Shown: positions 26,484 through 35,501 of the stretch, one piece after another
Position numbering within the stretch: position 1 is the first letter of the stretch
Layout of the letters: each line of letters starts with the position of its first letter
Assembly (NCBI GenBank): GCA_963738345.1
Contig: CAVTWI010000002.1
Location: 4,526,001-4,590,000, forward strand
Reading direction: 5' to 3'
DNA: 64,000 nt
Source: Bog-159 sp963738345
GTDB taxonomy: Bacteria > Acidobacteriota > Terriglobia > Bryobacterales > Bryobacteraceae
Notes under the pieces: generated by a model
What the model saw: the letters and a program-made list of their open reading frames with translations, nothing else
Databases searched by the model: none
Told to the model about the DNA's origin: nothing
Translations under genes and position numbers: made by a program

Positions 26484-27500
26484 GTGCGCGTAGTGGCCGG
26501 AGTGGATCTTGGCGGAACCGCCATCAACTATACGTTAGTCACCCCCCAGGAAAAGTTCCTGATCGAAGGGTTATGTGAATACCCGGCGCGATCGAAGGAA
26601 GGCCCGGGTGTGTGCCTGCAACAGATTGTAGACGGCCTGAAAATCGCCGTCGAAAACGTAGGATTGAGCGTGGCCGATGTGGCTGCCGCCGGTCTGGATA
26701 CGCCGGGGCCGGCCAGCGCCGCGGGCGTGCTGAGCGCGGAAGGGTCGACGAACTTCGTGCACCGGGAATGGTGCGGCTTCGATATCCGCGGAAACCTGGA
26801 AGCGCGGTTGGGCATTCCAGTAACCTATCTGAACGATGGCAACGCGGGCGCGCTGTGGGGCCACTTCAACATATTCGGCACCAAGCAACTGGCTACCTCG
26901 ATCACGGTGGTCATTGGTACGGGCTTGGGTGGCGGGGTGATCATTGAGGGTCGCGACGTGAAGGGCCGCAAGGGTTTCGGCGGCGAACTGGGGCACGTGC
27001 TGCTGCCGTACCAGAACATCCGCGGCATCGTGGGATTGGTGCCGGCGTGCAATTGCGGGCGGGTCGGCGATCTGGAATCGGTGTGCTCGCTGACGGCTAT
27101 CGAGAAGTCCTTTTTGCCGTACTTCCTGGCACGCTATCCGGGTCATGACTTGGGAAAAGTCGACCTGCATACGGCGGCGAAACTGGTGCGGGGCATGGCC
27201 GAGAAGGGCGATCCGATGTGCAAGGAGATTTTCCGCGTACAGGCGCATGCACTGGGCGTGTTCTTCGATGAAATGATCAACACCTTCGATCCCGATGCGC
27301 TGGTGGTGGGGGGCGGAGCGATTGAGACCAGTGAAGAATTCCAGCGCTGGTTCATCAGCGAAATCCATGCGGGCATGCCGCCGCAGCGCGAGGAACAGGC
27401 GGACATCCCGATCTACATCATGCCGAATGGCGATACGGCGGGGGCGCGCGGCGCGGCCATCGAAGCACTGCAACATGCCCGGCAGGCCGGATTATTGTAA
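26484..27500 (+). CDS. ROK-family sugar kinase (glucokinase-like)
   Basis: A 338-residue ROK protein without a DNA-binding N-terminus, so probably a kinase. Visible: the phosphate-binding VAGVDLGGTAINY, the GxDxPG-like LDTPGPAS, catalytic NDGNAGALWGH, the GTGLGGGV loop, and the zinc motif region GELGH...PACNCGRVGDLESVC. It phosphorylates a hexose or amino sugar. The start is GTG at 26484. It precedes the oxidoreductase gene by ten bases. Confidence 0.9.
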   Translation: MRVVAGVDLGGTAINYTLVTPQEKFLIEGLCEYPARSKEGPGVCLQQIVDGLKIAVENVGLSVADVAAAGLDTPGPASAAGVLSAEGSTNFVHREWCGFDIRGNLEARLGIPVTYLNDGNAGALWGHFNIFGTKQLATSITVVIGTGLGGGVIIEGRDVKGRKGFGGELGHVLLPYQNIRGIVGLVPACNCGRVGDLESVCSLTAIEKSFLPYFLARYPGHDLGKVDLHTAAKLVRGMAEKGDPMCKEIFRVQAHALGVFFDEMINTFDPDALVVGGGAIETSEEFQRWFISEIHAGMPPQREEQADIPIYIMPNGDTAGARGAAIEALQHARQAGLL

Positions 27501-27510
27501 GGAGCAAACC

Positions 27511-28524
27511 ATGAGCGAGTATTCGAGCCGCCGATTCAAACTGACATCCCGCCCCGTGGGCATGTGCGAGCGGAGCAATTTCGAATTCGTCACCGAACCG
27601 CTGGGCGAGCCGGGACCAGGGGAGGTTCTGGTGAAGGTACTTTACATTTCGCTCGACCCAGCCATGCGGGGCTGGATGAATGCGGGTAAGTCATACATCG
27701 CGCCGGTGGGCATAGGAGATGTGATGCGCGCGGGAGGCTTGGGGCGCGTAGTGGCGTCGAATGACCCGAGCCTGGCGGTCGGCGATACGGTGGTGGGCAT
27801 CACCGGCGTCCAGGACTACGTTTTGGCTAAGGCGAAAGAACTGACCAAAATCGATCCGCGGCTGGCGCCGTTGCCGCGTTTTCTGGGCGCACTAGGGATG
27901 CCGGGCCTCACTGCCTACTTCGGCCTGCTGGATATCGGGAAGCCGAAAGAAGGCGAGACAGTAGTGGTGTCGGCGGGGGCAGGCGCGGTGGGCGCAGTGA
28001 CCGGGCAGATCGCCAAGATCAAAGGGTGCCGGGTAGTAGGTATCGCGGGCGGGCCGGATAAGTGCCGCTACATAGTGGATGAGTTAGGCTTTGACGCAGC
28101 GATCGACTATAAGAACGAAGACGTGCGCGAAGGACTGGCGCGGCATTGTCCCAAGGGGATCGATATCTACTTCGATAACGTGGGCGGCGACATATTGGAT
28201 GTCGTGCTGACGCTGCTGGCGCGGCATGCGCGCGTGATTATCTGCGGGGCGATATCTCAGTACAACAGCACTGAGGGGATTCAAGGTCCGCGCAATTATC
28301 TGTCGCTGCTGGTGAACCACGCCAAGATGGAAGGGTTCGTGGTGTTCGACTACATGGCGCGTTATGGGGAAGGCATGCAGGCCCTGGCCGGCTGGACCAT
28401 GGCCGGTAAGTTGAAAGCCCGCGAAGATATTGTGAAAGGCCTGGAGACTTTCCCCGAGACGCTGCAAAAACTGTTTCGCGGCGAGAACTTCGGCAAGTTA
28501 ATTCTCGAGGTAGCCACCGACTAA
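27511..28524 (+). CDS. Zinc-independent MDR oxidoreductase (CurA/PTGR-like)
   Basis: A 337-residue medium-chain reductase. It has an N-terminal GroES-like domain (LGEPGPGEVLVKVLYISLDPAMRGWM), a nucleotide-binding loop VVVSAGAGAVGAVTGQIAK and the YFDNVGGDILD motif of the prostaglandin reductase/curcumin reductase group. It reduces alpha,beta-unsaturated ketones with NADPH. AAGGAG precedes the ATG at 27511. The substrate is not inferable from context. Confidence 0.88.
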   Translation: MSEYSSRRFKLTSRPVGMCERSNFEFVTEPLGEPGPGEVLVKVLYISLDPAMRGWMNAGKSYIAPVGIGDVMRAGGLGRVVASNDPSLAVGDTVVGITGVQDYVLAKAKELTKIDPRLAPLPRFLGALGMPGLTAYFGLLDIGKPKEGETVVVSAGAGAVGAVTGQIAKIKGCRVVGIAGGPDKCRYIVDELGFDAAIDYKNEDVREGLARHCPKGIDIYFDNVGGDILDVVLTLLARHARVIICGAISQYNSTEGIQGPRNYLSLLVNHAKMEGFVVFDYMARYGEGMQALAGWTMAGKLKAREDIVKGLETFPETLQKLFRGENFGKLILEVATD

Positions 28525-28554
28525 GTATTCGTTCCGGTATAGGATAAGAGAAAT

Positions 28555-31302
28555 ATGAAGCCGCAAAAAAGCTCGCTTTGCTTCCTGGTAGCCACGGCAG
28601 TGTTAGTTGCGCCGCTGTTATGCCGCGCACAGGCTCTGCCCAACGGCGTGAAACAAGTGACCTCGGTCGAGGGCATTACGGAATACAGCCTGGATAACGG
28701 ACTGCATTTTCTGGTGTTCCCCGATCCGTCGAAGCCGACCATCACAGTGAACATTACCTACTTAGTCGGTTCGCGCCACGAAGGCACCGGCGAGGGCGGC
28801 ATGGCGCACCTGCTGGAGCACATGGTATTCAAGGGCAGCACCAACCATTTGAATATCATGCAGGAACTAACCGAGCATGGCTGCCGGCCGAACGGCACCA
28901 CGGATTTCGACCGTACGAATTACTTCGAGACGTTCCAGGCGAGCGACGTGAACTTGAAGTGGGCTCTAGATATGGAGTCAGACCGCATGGTGAATTCGTT
29001 CATCAAGAAGGAAGACTTCGATAAAGAATTTTCCGTCGTCCGCAACGAATTCGAGATGGGTGAGAACAACCCCTTCAACGTTCTGTACAAGCATACCATG
29101 GCGGCCGCCTACACGGCGCATAGTTATGGCCGGCCGGTAATCGGCAATAAGTCGGACGTAGAACGGGTGCCGATGGATAAGTTACAAGCTTTCTATCATA
29201 AGTATTACCAGCCTGACAACGCTGTGCTGACCATCGCGGGAAAAGTGGATGAGCCAAAGCTGGTCGCCATGGTGAATGACTATTTCGGCAAGATCCCGCG
29301 GCCGGCACGCACGCTCTCGGCGACCTACACGGTGGAACCGGTGCAAGATGGCGAGCGGCTTACGGTAGTGCGCAGGATCGGCGAGATACAGGGGATTTTC
29401 GTGGTCTACCACATTCCGGATGGCGGCCATTCGGACCAACCGGCGCTCGATGTGCTGGCGAGCATCATGGGCGAACAATCGTCGGGCCGGTTGTATAAGG
29501 CCATGGTCGACAATAAGAAAGCCACGCAAGTTTTCGGCAACGCGATGCAGTATAACGAGCCGGGCTTGATCATGTTCGGCGCCATTTTGAATAAGACCGA
29601 TTCGCTGGATGACGCCCGCACCACGATGCTGGCGACCATTGATGGCGTGGTGAAGGAACCGCCCAGCAAAGAGGAAGTAGACCGGGCCCGCGCGCGCATT
29701 GACAAGCAGTTGGAAATGACGCTGCGCAACTCCGAGCAGGTGGGACTGTTCCTGAGCGAGTATCTGGCGCAAGGCGATTGGCGGCTGCTTTTCCGGGATC
29801 GCGACTTACTCAAGAAAGTCACACCGGAGGACGTGCAGCGCGTGGCGGCCGCTTACTTGAAGACTTCGAACCAGACGATCGGCGAGTTCATTCCCGATCC
29901 TAAACCGGACCGCGCCGAGATACCCGCGAAGACGGATGTAGCGGCCGCACTGAAAGACTATAAGGGCGAGGTTGCCATGGCCGCGGGCGAAGCGTTCGAC
30001 CCATCGCCCAAGAATATCGAATCGCGGCTGCAGCGCTATACGCTGCCATCCGGAATGAAAGTGTCGCTGCTGCAGAAGAAGACGCGCGGCGCGAGCGTGC
30101 ACGCGGTGATCACGCTGCACTACGGCGATCTGGACGCACTGGCGGGCAAAGACACGGTGGCGGGACTGGCGGGGGCGACGTTGATTCGCGGCACAGCCAA
30201 CAAGAACCGGCAGCAGATCCAGGACGAGATCGACAAGCTGAAAGCGCAACTGAGCGTGAATGGCGGACCCACCAGCGCGAATGTCAGCATCGAAACGACG
30301 CACGAGAATCTGCCGGCGGTGTTGCGACTGGCTGGCGAGATCTTGAAAGAAGCGACGCTGCCGGAATCGGAATTCGAACAGATCCGCAAGCAGCAATTGA
30401 CGCAACTCGATTTCGGCAAGACCGAACCGCAGGCGCTGGCATTCACTGAGATCAGCCGGACGATGTATCCGTATCCGAAGGGCGATGTGCGCGCGACGCA
30501 ATCGATCCCGGAGGAGATCGAGGATGTGAAGAGCGCCAAACTGGAAGACGCCAAGGCATTTTACAAGAAGTTTTATGGCGCCTCCAACGGACTGTTAGCG
30601 GTGGTGGGCGACTTCGATCCGGCGGAAGTGAAGAAGGAGATTGCCGTTCAGTTTGGCGAGTGGAAGAGCCCCTCGCATTTTGAGCGGGTGAAGTACGGAT
30701 TCCAGAAGATCGCGCCGGTGAACAAAACCATCGAGACGCCGGACAAGCAGAATGCGGTCTTCATAGCCGCGGCGCGGTTGCAGTTGAGTGACAAGGATCC
30801 GAACTATCCGGCGCTGGTGCTGGCCAATTATATGCTTGGCGGCGGATTCCTGAACTCACGACTGGCCACGCGCATTCGCGTGAAGGATGGCTTGAGCTAC
30901 GGCGTAGGTTCCAGTTTGTCGGCCAAGAGCCAGGAAGAGGACGGCGAGTTTCAGGCATTCGCCATCGCCGCGCCGCAGAATGTACAGAAGGTGGAGGCGG
31001 CTTTTAGAGAAGAGATCCAAAAGGCGCTGACCGATGGCTTCACGGCAAAGGAATTGGACGACGACCGTACAGGCTGGCTGCAAGGGCAGCAGGTGAACCG
31101 GTCGGAAGACGGGTCGCTGGTGCGGACACTGACGGTGCGCGACTACGATGGACGGACGATGGCGTGGGACGAGCAACTGGAGAAGAAAGTCGCAAGCCTG
31201 ACGGCGGACGACGTAGGGAAGGCCTTGCGGCGGACGGTCGATCCGGCGCAAATCTCGATCGTGAAGGCGGGCGATTTCAAGAAGGCCGCCGGGACGAAAT
31301 AG
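28555..31302 (+). CDS. Secreted M16 family zinc protease (duplicated)
   Basis: A 915-residue pitrilysin-family protein with a signal peptide. The active inverted zinc motif HLLEH is at 85-89, in a typical GMAHLLEHMVFKGS setting, with a distal acidic ligand some 75 residues later. The second half (from about 500) repeats the fold without the motif (GLAGATLIRGTANK), as in two-domain M16 proteases, where it shapes the chamber. It probably degrades peptides in the periplasm. The reading frame is intact over 2.7 kb, unlike many neighbours. Confidence 0.92.
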   Translation: MKPQKSSLCFLVATAVLVAPLLCRAQALPNGVKQVTSVEGITEYSLDNGLHFLVFPDPSKPTITVNITYLVGSRHEGTGEGGMAHLLEHMVFKGSTNHLNIMQELTEHGCRPNGTTDFDRTNYFETFQASDVNLKWALDMESDRMVNSFIKKEDFDKEFSVVRNEFEMGENNPFNVLYKHTMAAAYTAHSYGRPVIGNKSDVERVPMDKLQAFYHKYYQPDNAVLTIAGKVDEPKLVAMVNDYFGKIPRPARTLSATYTVEPVQDGERLTVVRRIGEIQGIFVVYHIPDGGHSDQPALDVLASIMGEQSSGRLYKAMVDNKKATQVFGNAMQYNEPGLIMFGAILNKTDSLDDARTTMLATIDGVVKEPPSKEEVDRARARIDKQLEMTLRNSEQVGLFLSEYLAQGDWRLLFRDRDLLKKVTPEDVQRVAAAYLKTSNQTIGEFIPDPKPDRAEIPAKTDVAAALKDYKGEVAMAAGEAFDPSPKNIESRLQRYTLPSGMKVSLLQKKTRGASVHAVITLHYGDLDALAGKDTVAGLAGATLIRGTANKNRQQIQDEIDKLKAQLSVNGGPTSANVSIETTHENLPAVLRLAGEILKEATLPESEFEQIRKQQLTQLDFGKTEPQALAFTEISRTMYPYPKGDVRATQSIPEEIEDVKSAKLEDAKAFYKKFYGASNGLLAVVGDFDPAEVKKEIAVQFGEWKSPSHFERVKYGFQKIAPVNKTIETPDKQNAVFIAAARLQLSDKDPNYPALVLANYMLGGGFLNSRLATRIRVKDGLSYGVGSSLSAKSQEEDGEFQAFAIAAPQNVQKVEAAFREEIQKALTDGFTAKELDDDRTGWLQGQQVNRSEDGSLVRTLTVRDYDGRTMAWDEQLEKKVASLTADDVGKALRRTVDPAQISIVKAGDFKKAAGTK

Positions 31303-31303
31303 G

Positions 31304-32566
31304 TCAGGCGACGTGCTTGTGGACTTCGTCCAACGGCGCCTGGAACATGCGCTTGGGATAGACCCACTCGAGCAGCGGCGTGGTCATGAAGGTGGTCACC
31401 AAAGCCATCAACACCATGATGGAAAACATGGCCGGAGAGATCACGCCGATATCGAGGCCGATGTTCAGGATGACGAGTTCCATGAGGCCGCGGGTATTCA
31501 TGAGGATGCCGAGCGAGGCTGCCTCGCGCCAGGGCATGCCGGCGAGGCGCGCGGCGAACATTGAGCCGCCCAGTTTCCCGGTGATGGCTACGACGATGAC
31601 GAGCGCGCTGTAGATCCAGATGGCGCGGCCGCCACCGACGCCGATGCGGGTACGCAATCCGGTGTAGGCGAAGAACAAGGGCAGCAGCAGGACCACGGTT
31701 ACCGATTCGAATTTGTGCAGCAGGTAGCGGGTGAACTCCGGGGTCTTGGGCATGATCGCGCCCATCAGGAAGGCGCCGAAGAGTAAGTGGATGCCGAGCC
31801 ATTCGGTAGCCAGGGCGGAGACCAGTACTAATACGACAATCACGGCGATCAGGTTGTCACTGAGGCGGTCGCGCTTGCGAAATTCGCGCTCGAAGGCGGG
31901 CAGGATGCGGCGCACTACGAAGAGCATGATCAGGACGTAGGCGAGCGATCCGGCGATGGTAACCCAGGCGGGGCGGGCGCCGTGAGTAACGCGCACCAGC
32001 ACCACGATGTAAGCCAGGATGCACCAACCAGTGACGTCGTCAACGGCCGCGCAGGCAATCGCCAGGGTGCCCATACGACTGCGGAGCAGGCCGCGCTCAG
32101 TCAAGATGCGCGCCAGTACGGGGAAGGCCGTGATACTCATGGCGGCGCCCATGAAGAGGGCGAATCCGGTAAAGGTGACGGCGTCGTCAGAGAGGCGGGG
32201 GTAGAGATATATGGCCGTCAGGCCGCCTAGGCAGAAGGGCGCCACGATGCTGACGTGGCTGGTTAGGACGGCGGCGTGGCCGTAGCCGTGTAATTCGGAA
32301 GGGTCGAGAGCCAACCCCACTACGAACATAAAAACGACCAGCCCGACCTGGCTGAGTGCGTTCAGGTAGCTCAGGCTGGCGGTAGGGAATAACGATGCCG
32401 ATACCTGGGGCGCGAGCCAGCCAAGAAGAGAGGGGCCCAGAAGGATGCCGGCCACCATCTCGCCCATCACTTGCGGCTGATTGATTTTCTGGAACAGGAA
32501 TCCCACGAGGCGCGCGGCGACCAGAATGACGGCGATCTGGAGCACGAGTTGGAAGAGGTTCAGCAT
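31304..32566 (-). CDS. CPA2-family cation/proton antiporter
   Basis: A 420-residue protein with about twelve membrane helices. Motifs fit CPA2: KINQPQVMGEMVAGILLGPSLLG near the N-terminus, MSITAFPVLARILTERG, and the ion-binding double aspartate AAVDDVTGW. It has no regulatory TrkA-N domain, as in short NapA-like members, and probably exchanges Na+ or K+ for H+. The ATG at 32566 shares one base with the stop of the upstream gene (TAATG), so the two are translationally coupled. Confidence 0.92.
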   Translation of the reverse strand: MLNLFQLVLQIAVILVAARLVGFLFQKINQPQVMGEMVAGILLGPSLLGWLAPQVSASLFPTASLSYLNALSQVGLVVFMFVVGLALDPSELHGYGHAAVLTSHVSIVAPFCLGGLTAIYLYPRLSDDAVTFTGFALFMGAAMSITAFPVLARILTERGLLRSRMGTLAIACAAVDDVTGWCILAYIVVLVRVTHGARPAWVTIAGSLAYVLIMLFVVRRILPAFEREFRKRDRLSDNLIAVIVVLVLVSALATEWLGIHLLFGAFLMGAIMPKTPEFTRYLLHKFESVTVVLLLPLFFAYTGLRTRIGVGGGRAIWIYSALVIVVAITGKLGGSMFAARLAGMPWREAASLGILMNTRGLMELVILNIGLDIGVISPAMFSIMVLMALVTTFMTTPLLEWVYPKRMFQAPLDEVHKHVA

Positions 32567-32970
32567 TATGAGCCACCTTTTCTGGGGGCTTGGCGGGTGG
32601 CATGGAAGGCAAGGGACGCGCATCCGGGGAAATTCATGGTGCCTGCGAGGCGGCGGTCGGTTCCTTTGCCGGTGATGGCGGCGGTGAAGGATTTCGCGGT
32701 GAGGGTGGATCCGTCGATGGTGGCGCCTTGCGGGGCGGTGTGGCCATCGTTCCAGGTGACGGTCGCCTGGGGGCCGGATTGGGAAATATTGAGGGTCTGG
32801 GGGGGGGCGCAGGGCGAGGTGGCATCCTTTGCGGCATCCACTGTGCTGTCGAGGGCAACTACCCAATCGCCACTGACGGAGAGAGGCGCGGGGATTCCGC
32901 GGCCGGCTTCCAGAATACCGAGAAGGCCGAGCAGGGGCAGACCTACCAGGAGCAGGTAGGCTGCCAGCAT
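32566..32970 (-). CDS. Membrane-anchored hypothetical protein upstream of the antiporter
   Basis: A 134-residue protein with an N-terminal helix (AAYLLLVGLPLLGLLGILEAG) followed by a secreted beta-strand-rich domain (LSVSGDWVVALDS, LTAKSFTAAITGKGTDRRLAGTM) with two cysteines that could pair. I recognise no family with certainty; the layout resembles lipocalin-like or DUF-type repeats seen in acidobacterial surface proteins. Coupling to the antiporter gene suggests a partner role. Confidence 0.65.
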   Translation of the reverse strand: MLAAYLLLVGLPLLGLLGILEAGRGIPAPLSVSGDWVVALDSTVDAAKDATSPCAPPQTLNISQSGPQATVTWNDGHTAPQGATIDGSTLTAKSFTAAITGKGTDRRLAGTMNFPGCASLAFHATRQAPRKGGS

Positions 32971-33307
32971 GTTGTTTTTGATTAGGTTTGCGATCCACCG
33001 ATTTTATCGCGGGCGGTTACATGGGGCAACGTGGCTTGGTACTAAAACCGCTGTGGGGGGGGACGAACGAAGCCTAATTTATTGAATGCAATTCAGATAG
33101 ATGAAAAGGGTCAGGACTAGGCGGTGACTCGACTTGGGTTTTGGGGCTCGCTTACGCTCGCCAGGGGGCAGAGGCCGGGGGACAGGGGCCGGGGATTAGA
33201 CGTTACCCGATTTGAGAAGAGCGGAGCGTGGTGTTCAGGGAGTTCCACTCTTTGCCCGTGGAAGGTCGTGGTTGAACCGGGTGTACGGCAACGACGCATA
33301 GTAGAAT
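32971..33307. other. 337-base gap before the second dead HigB/HigA-like locus
   Basis: No gene is visible on either strand. A G-rich stretch (33050-33062) and a purine-rich stretch (33165-33200) stand out, but I find no clear promoter, repeat or hairpin. It may hold the promoter for the dead toxin gene. Confidence 0.5.
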
Positions 33308-33601
33308 GTGATAGCAGAAACCGGAAGCCTGCCGAAATACGAATCTCACGTGTCCGCTTTGCTCAGCGAGGATGAGCGGTCGGCGATGGAGTTTTACGTC
33401 GCGTGCGCACCAGACGGTCATCCGGTTATCCGGGGTGCCGGCGGCTTTCGGGTGATCTACTACTTTCTGGCCGAACCGGGGCGGCTCTAGATGGCTGCGA
33501 TTTACCCCAAGTCGCGAATGGAAACCCTATCGCCGGCCGCTCGGAACGTGCTCGCTAAACTCGCGGCACAAATCAAGAAAGCAGCAAAAGGACGACGATG
33601 A
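33308..33601 (+). pseudogene. Dead RelE/HigB-like toxin, copy 2 (internal deletion, amber stop)
   Basis: From the GTG at 33308 the frame reads TGSLPKYESHVSALLSEDE and YVACAPDGHPVIRGAGGF, then jumps straight to RVIYYFLAEPGRL and a TAG. After it, MAAIYPKSRMETLSPAARN and LAKLAAQIKKAAKGRR continue in the same frame to a TGA that overlaps the antitoxin ATG. Comparison with copy 1 shows that 48 bases (16 codons) between two GGCGG-TTTCG repeats were lost in frame. The TAG is shared with copy 1. Confidence 0.78.
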
Positions 33602-33938
33602 TCATGGGCGCGCACAATCTGAACACTGGCAGCAAGGGCCGCACCAAACTCGGTATCGCGCTGGAGCAGAGCACCAAGGAGATTCTGGCGCACGTGAAAG
33701 GCGATTCGATACTACCTACGCGACGTATCGTGCTGCCGGACGAGGTTCGTGGAAGCGCATCCGGACCAAGGCGCACATGTCGCAGGCGGAGTTCGCGCGC
33801 GCTTTTTGCATTAATCCGAGAACACTGCAGGAATGGGAGCGAGGACGGCGAAAACCCGACGCAACGACCCGCGCATACCTCGCAGTTATCGCCAAGGACC
33901 GCAGAGCAGTATTAGACGCGCTGGAGGGTATAAATTAG
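33598..33938 (+). pseudogene. Dead HigA-like antitoxin, copy 2 (frameshifted)
   Basis: The first 50 residues match copy 1; a one-base loss near 33752 shifts the frame. In the restored frame the XRE helix-turn-helix is intact (HMSQAEFARAFCINPRTLQEWERGRRKPD) and the protein ends LDALEGIN before a TAG at 33936. So the C-terminus missing from copy 1 is present here. The left inverted repeat of the IS256 element begins a few bases after the stop. Confidence 0.77.
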
Positions 33939-33980
33939 ATTGTGTAAACGGCCATCGGATAGCGCAAACTAGGAGAACCG

Positions 33981-35201
33981 ATGGCAATAGACCTGAAACT
34001 GATCGACGAACTGCTGGTCAACTACAAGAAACCAGAAGACATTATTGGCGAGAACGGACTTCTGAAGCAACTGACGAAAGCCGTTTTGGAACGCGCGCTC
34101 CAGGCCGAACTGACAGAACACGTCGGCTATGAGAAGCACGATCCGGCCGGGAACCACAGTGGCAATTCGCGGAACGGTACAACCAAGAAGAACCTGAAAG
34201 GGGACTTCGGGGAGATCGAACTGGAAACGCCGCGGGACCGGAACGGGAGCTTCGAGCCGAAGATCGTAGCCAAAGGGCAGACCCGGTTCACGGGCTTCGA
34301 TGACAAGATTATCTCGATGTACTCGCGCGGGATGACGACGCGGGAGATCGAGGGTCACCTGAAGGAGATATACGGGATCGAGGTTTCGCCGACGCTGATT
34401 TCCAATGTGACGGAAGCGGTGATGGACGAAGTGAAGGCCTGGCAAAGCCGGCCGCTGGAGGAAGTGTATCCGATCGTGTATATGGACGCGTTGCGGGTAA
34501 AGGTGCGGGATGGGGGACATGTCCAGAACAAGGCGATCCACGTGGTGATGGGAGTGAACATGGAAGGGCGTAAGGAGATCCTCGGGTTGTGGACGGCGCA
34601 AAACGAAGGGGCCAAGCAGTGGCTGCAGGTGATGACGGAGATCCAGGGCCGAGGGGTGAAGGACATCTTCATCGCTTGCGTGGACGGATTGAAAGGGTTT
34701 CCAGAGGCGATAGAAGCGACATTTCCGAATGCGGAAGTGCAACTGTGCATCGTGCACATGTTGCGGGCGTCGTTGGCGTACGTCAGTTGGAAGCAACGAA
34801 AGGCGGTGGCCAGCGACCTACGACAGGTGTATCAGTCGGCCACGGCGATGGAAGCGGAACTGCACCTGGATGCATTGGCAAAGAAATGGGATGGAGTGTG
34901 TCCGATGGTCAGTCAGACCTGGCGGCGCAACTGGGAGCGAATCACGCCATTTTTCGCTTATCCGGCGGAGATCCGCAAGGTGATCTACACGACCAACGCG
35001 ATTGAGTCGCTGAATATGTCACTCCGGAAAATTATCAAGATGCGAGGCTCGTTTCCCAACGATGAAGCCGCTTTCAAGTTGTTGTATCTGGCGTTACGGA
35101 ACGCGTCGAAAAAGTGGAGCATGCCGGTACAGAACTGGCGGGAAGCTCTAAACCGGTTCAGTATTCAGTGGCCAGAACGGATGCCGGCGGTGAACGCTTA
35201 A
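33981..35201 (+). CDS. IS256-family (Mutator-type) transposase
   Basis: A full-length 406-residue transposase. The DDE residues are Asp169 (YMDALRVK), Asp235 (ACVDGLKGFPEAI) and Glu342 (TTNAIESLNMSLRK), with the conserved C-H pair LCIVHM before the insertion domain. The N-terminus has the usual GNSRNGTTKK and D-x-P-R-DRNGSFEP elements. It starts at ATG 33981 after AGGAGA. The frame is intact, so the element may be active. Confidence 0.95.
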   Translation: MAIDLKLIDELLVNYKKPEDIIGENGLLKQLTKAVLERALQAELTEHVGYEKHDPAGNHSGNSRNGTTKKNLKGDFGEIELETPRDRNGSFEPKIVAKGQTRFTGFDDKIISMYSRGMTTREIEGHLKEIYGIEVSPTLISNVTEAVMDEVKAWQSRPLEEVYPIVYMDALRVKVRDGGHVQNKAIHVVMGVNMEGRKEILGLWTAQNEGAKQWLQVMTEIQGRGVKDIFIACVDGLKGFPEAIEATFPNAEVQLCIVHMLRASLAYVSWKQRKAVASDLRQVYQSATAMEAELHLDALAKKWDGVCPMVSQTWRRNWERITPFFAYPAEIRKVIYTTNAIESLNMSLRKIIKMRGSFPNDEAAFKLLYLALRNASKKWSMPVQNWREALNRFSIQWPERMPAVNA

Positions 35202-35341
35202 TAAAGCGGGGGGGGGACAAAACGCGTAGGAGGGGGGGGCAAAACCCGAGGATGGCGATAGCGGAGCTGTGGCCGTCGAACGATCAAAGAAAGCAATTTA
35301 TAAAAATCAAGAAAAACAAAACCAAGAATTCTTAAGTGTGG

Positions 35342-35390
35342 GTTGTGGAAAAGTGGAAATCCAAAAGCAGGATTCCCACTTTCCCACAAC
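35342..35390. repeat. Long hairpin inside the 3' tail of the IS256 element
   Basis: A 21-base arm at 35342-35362 (GTTGTGGAAAAGTGGAAATC and one more C) pairs with 35370-35390 with only two mismatches around a seven-base loop. It could fold in RNA or as a cruciform. It may protect the transposase mRNA, act as a terminator, or be a remnant of a nested small element. Confidence 0.55.
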
Positions 35391-35501
35391 CCCGAGCGCC
35401 TGCGGCAGCAAGGAAAAAACTTCAAAAAAAATGGCGCGAATCCGAACCGTTTACACAAACCACTTGACACCGCCACGCGCTGGCGTCTTGATCCGGCGCC
35501 G

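Larger units (their letters stand above)
33940..35459 (+). mobile_element. IS256-family insertion sequence
   Basis: A transposase gene flanked by inverted ends: TTGTGTAAACGG at 33940-33951 and CCGTTTACACAA at about 35447-35458. The ends match over 12 bases and more loosely beyond. I see no 8-9 base target duplication next to the repeats, so one end may have been rearranged or the ends may be slightly longer. About 245 bases lie between the transposase stop and the right repeat, holding two similar G8-containing blocks and a long hairpin. Confidence 0.78.
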
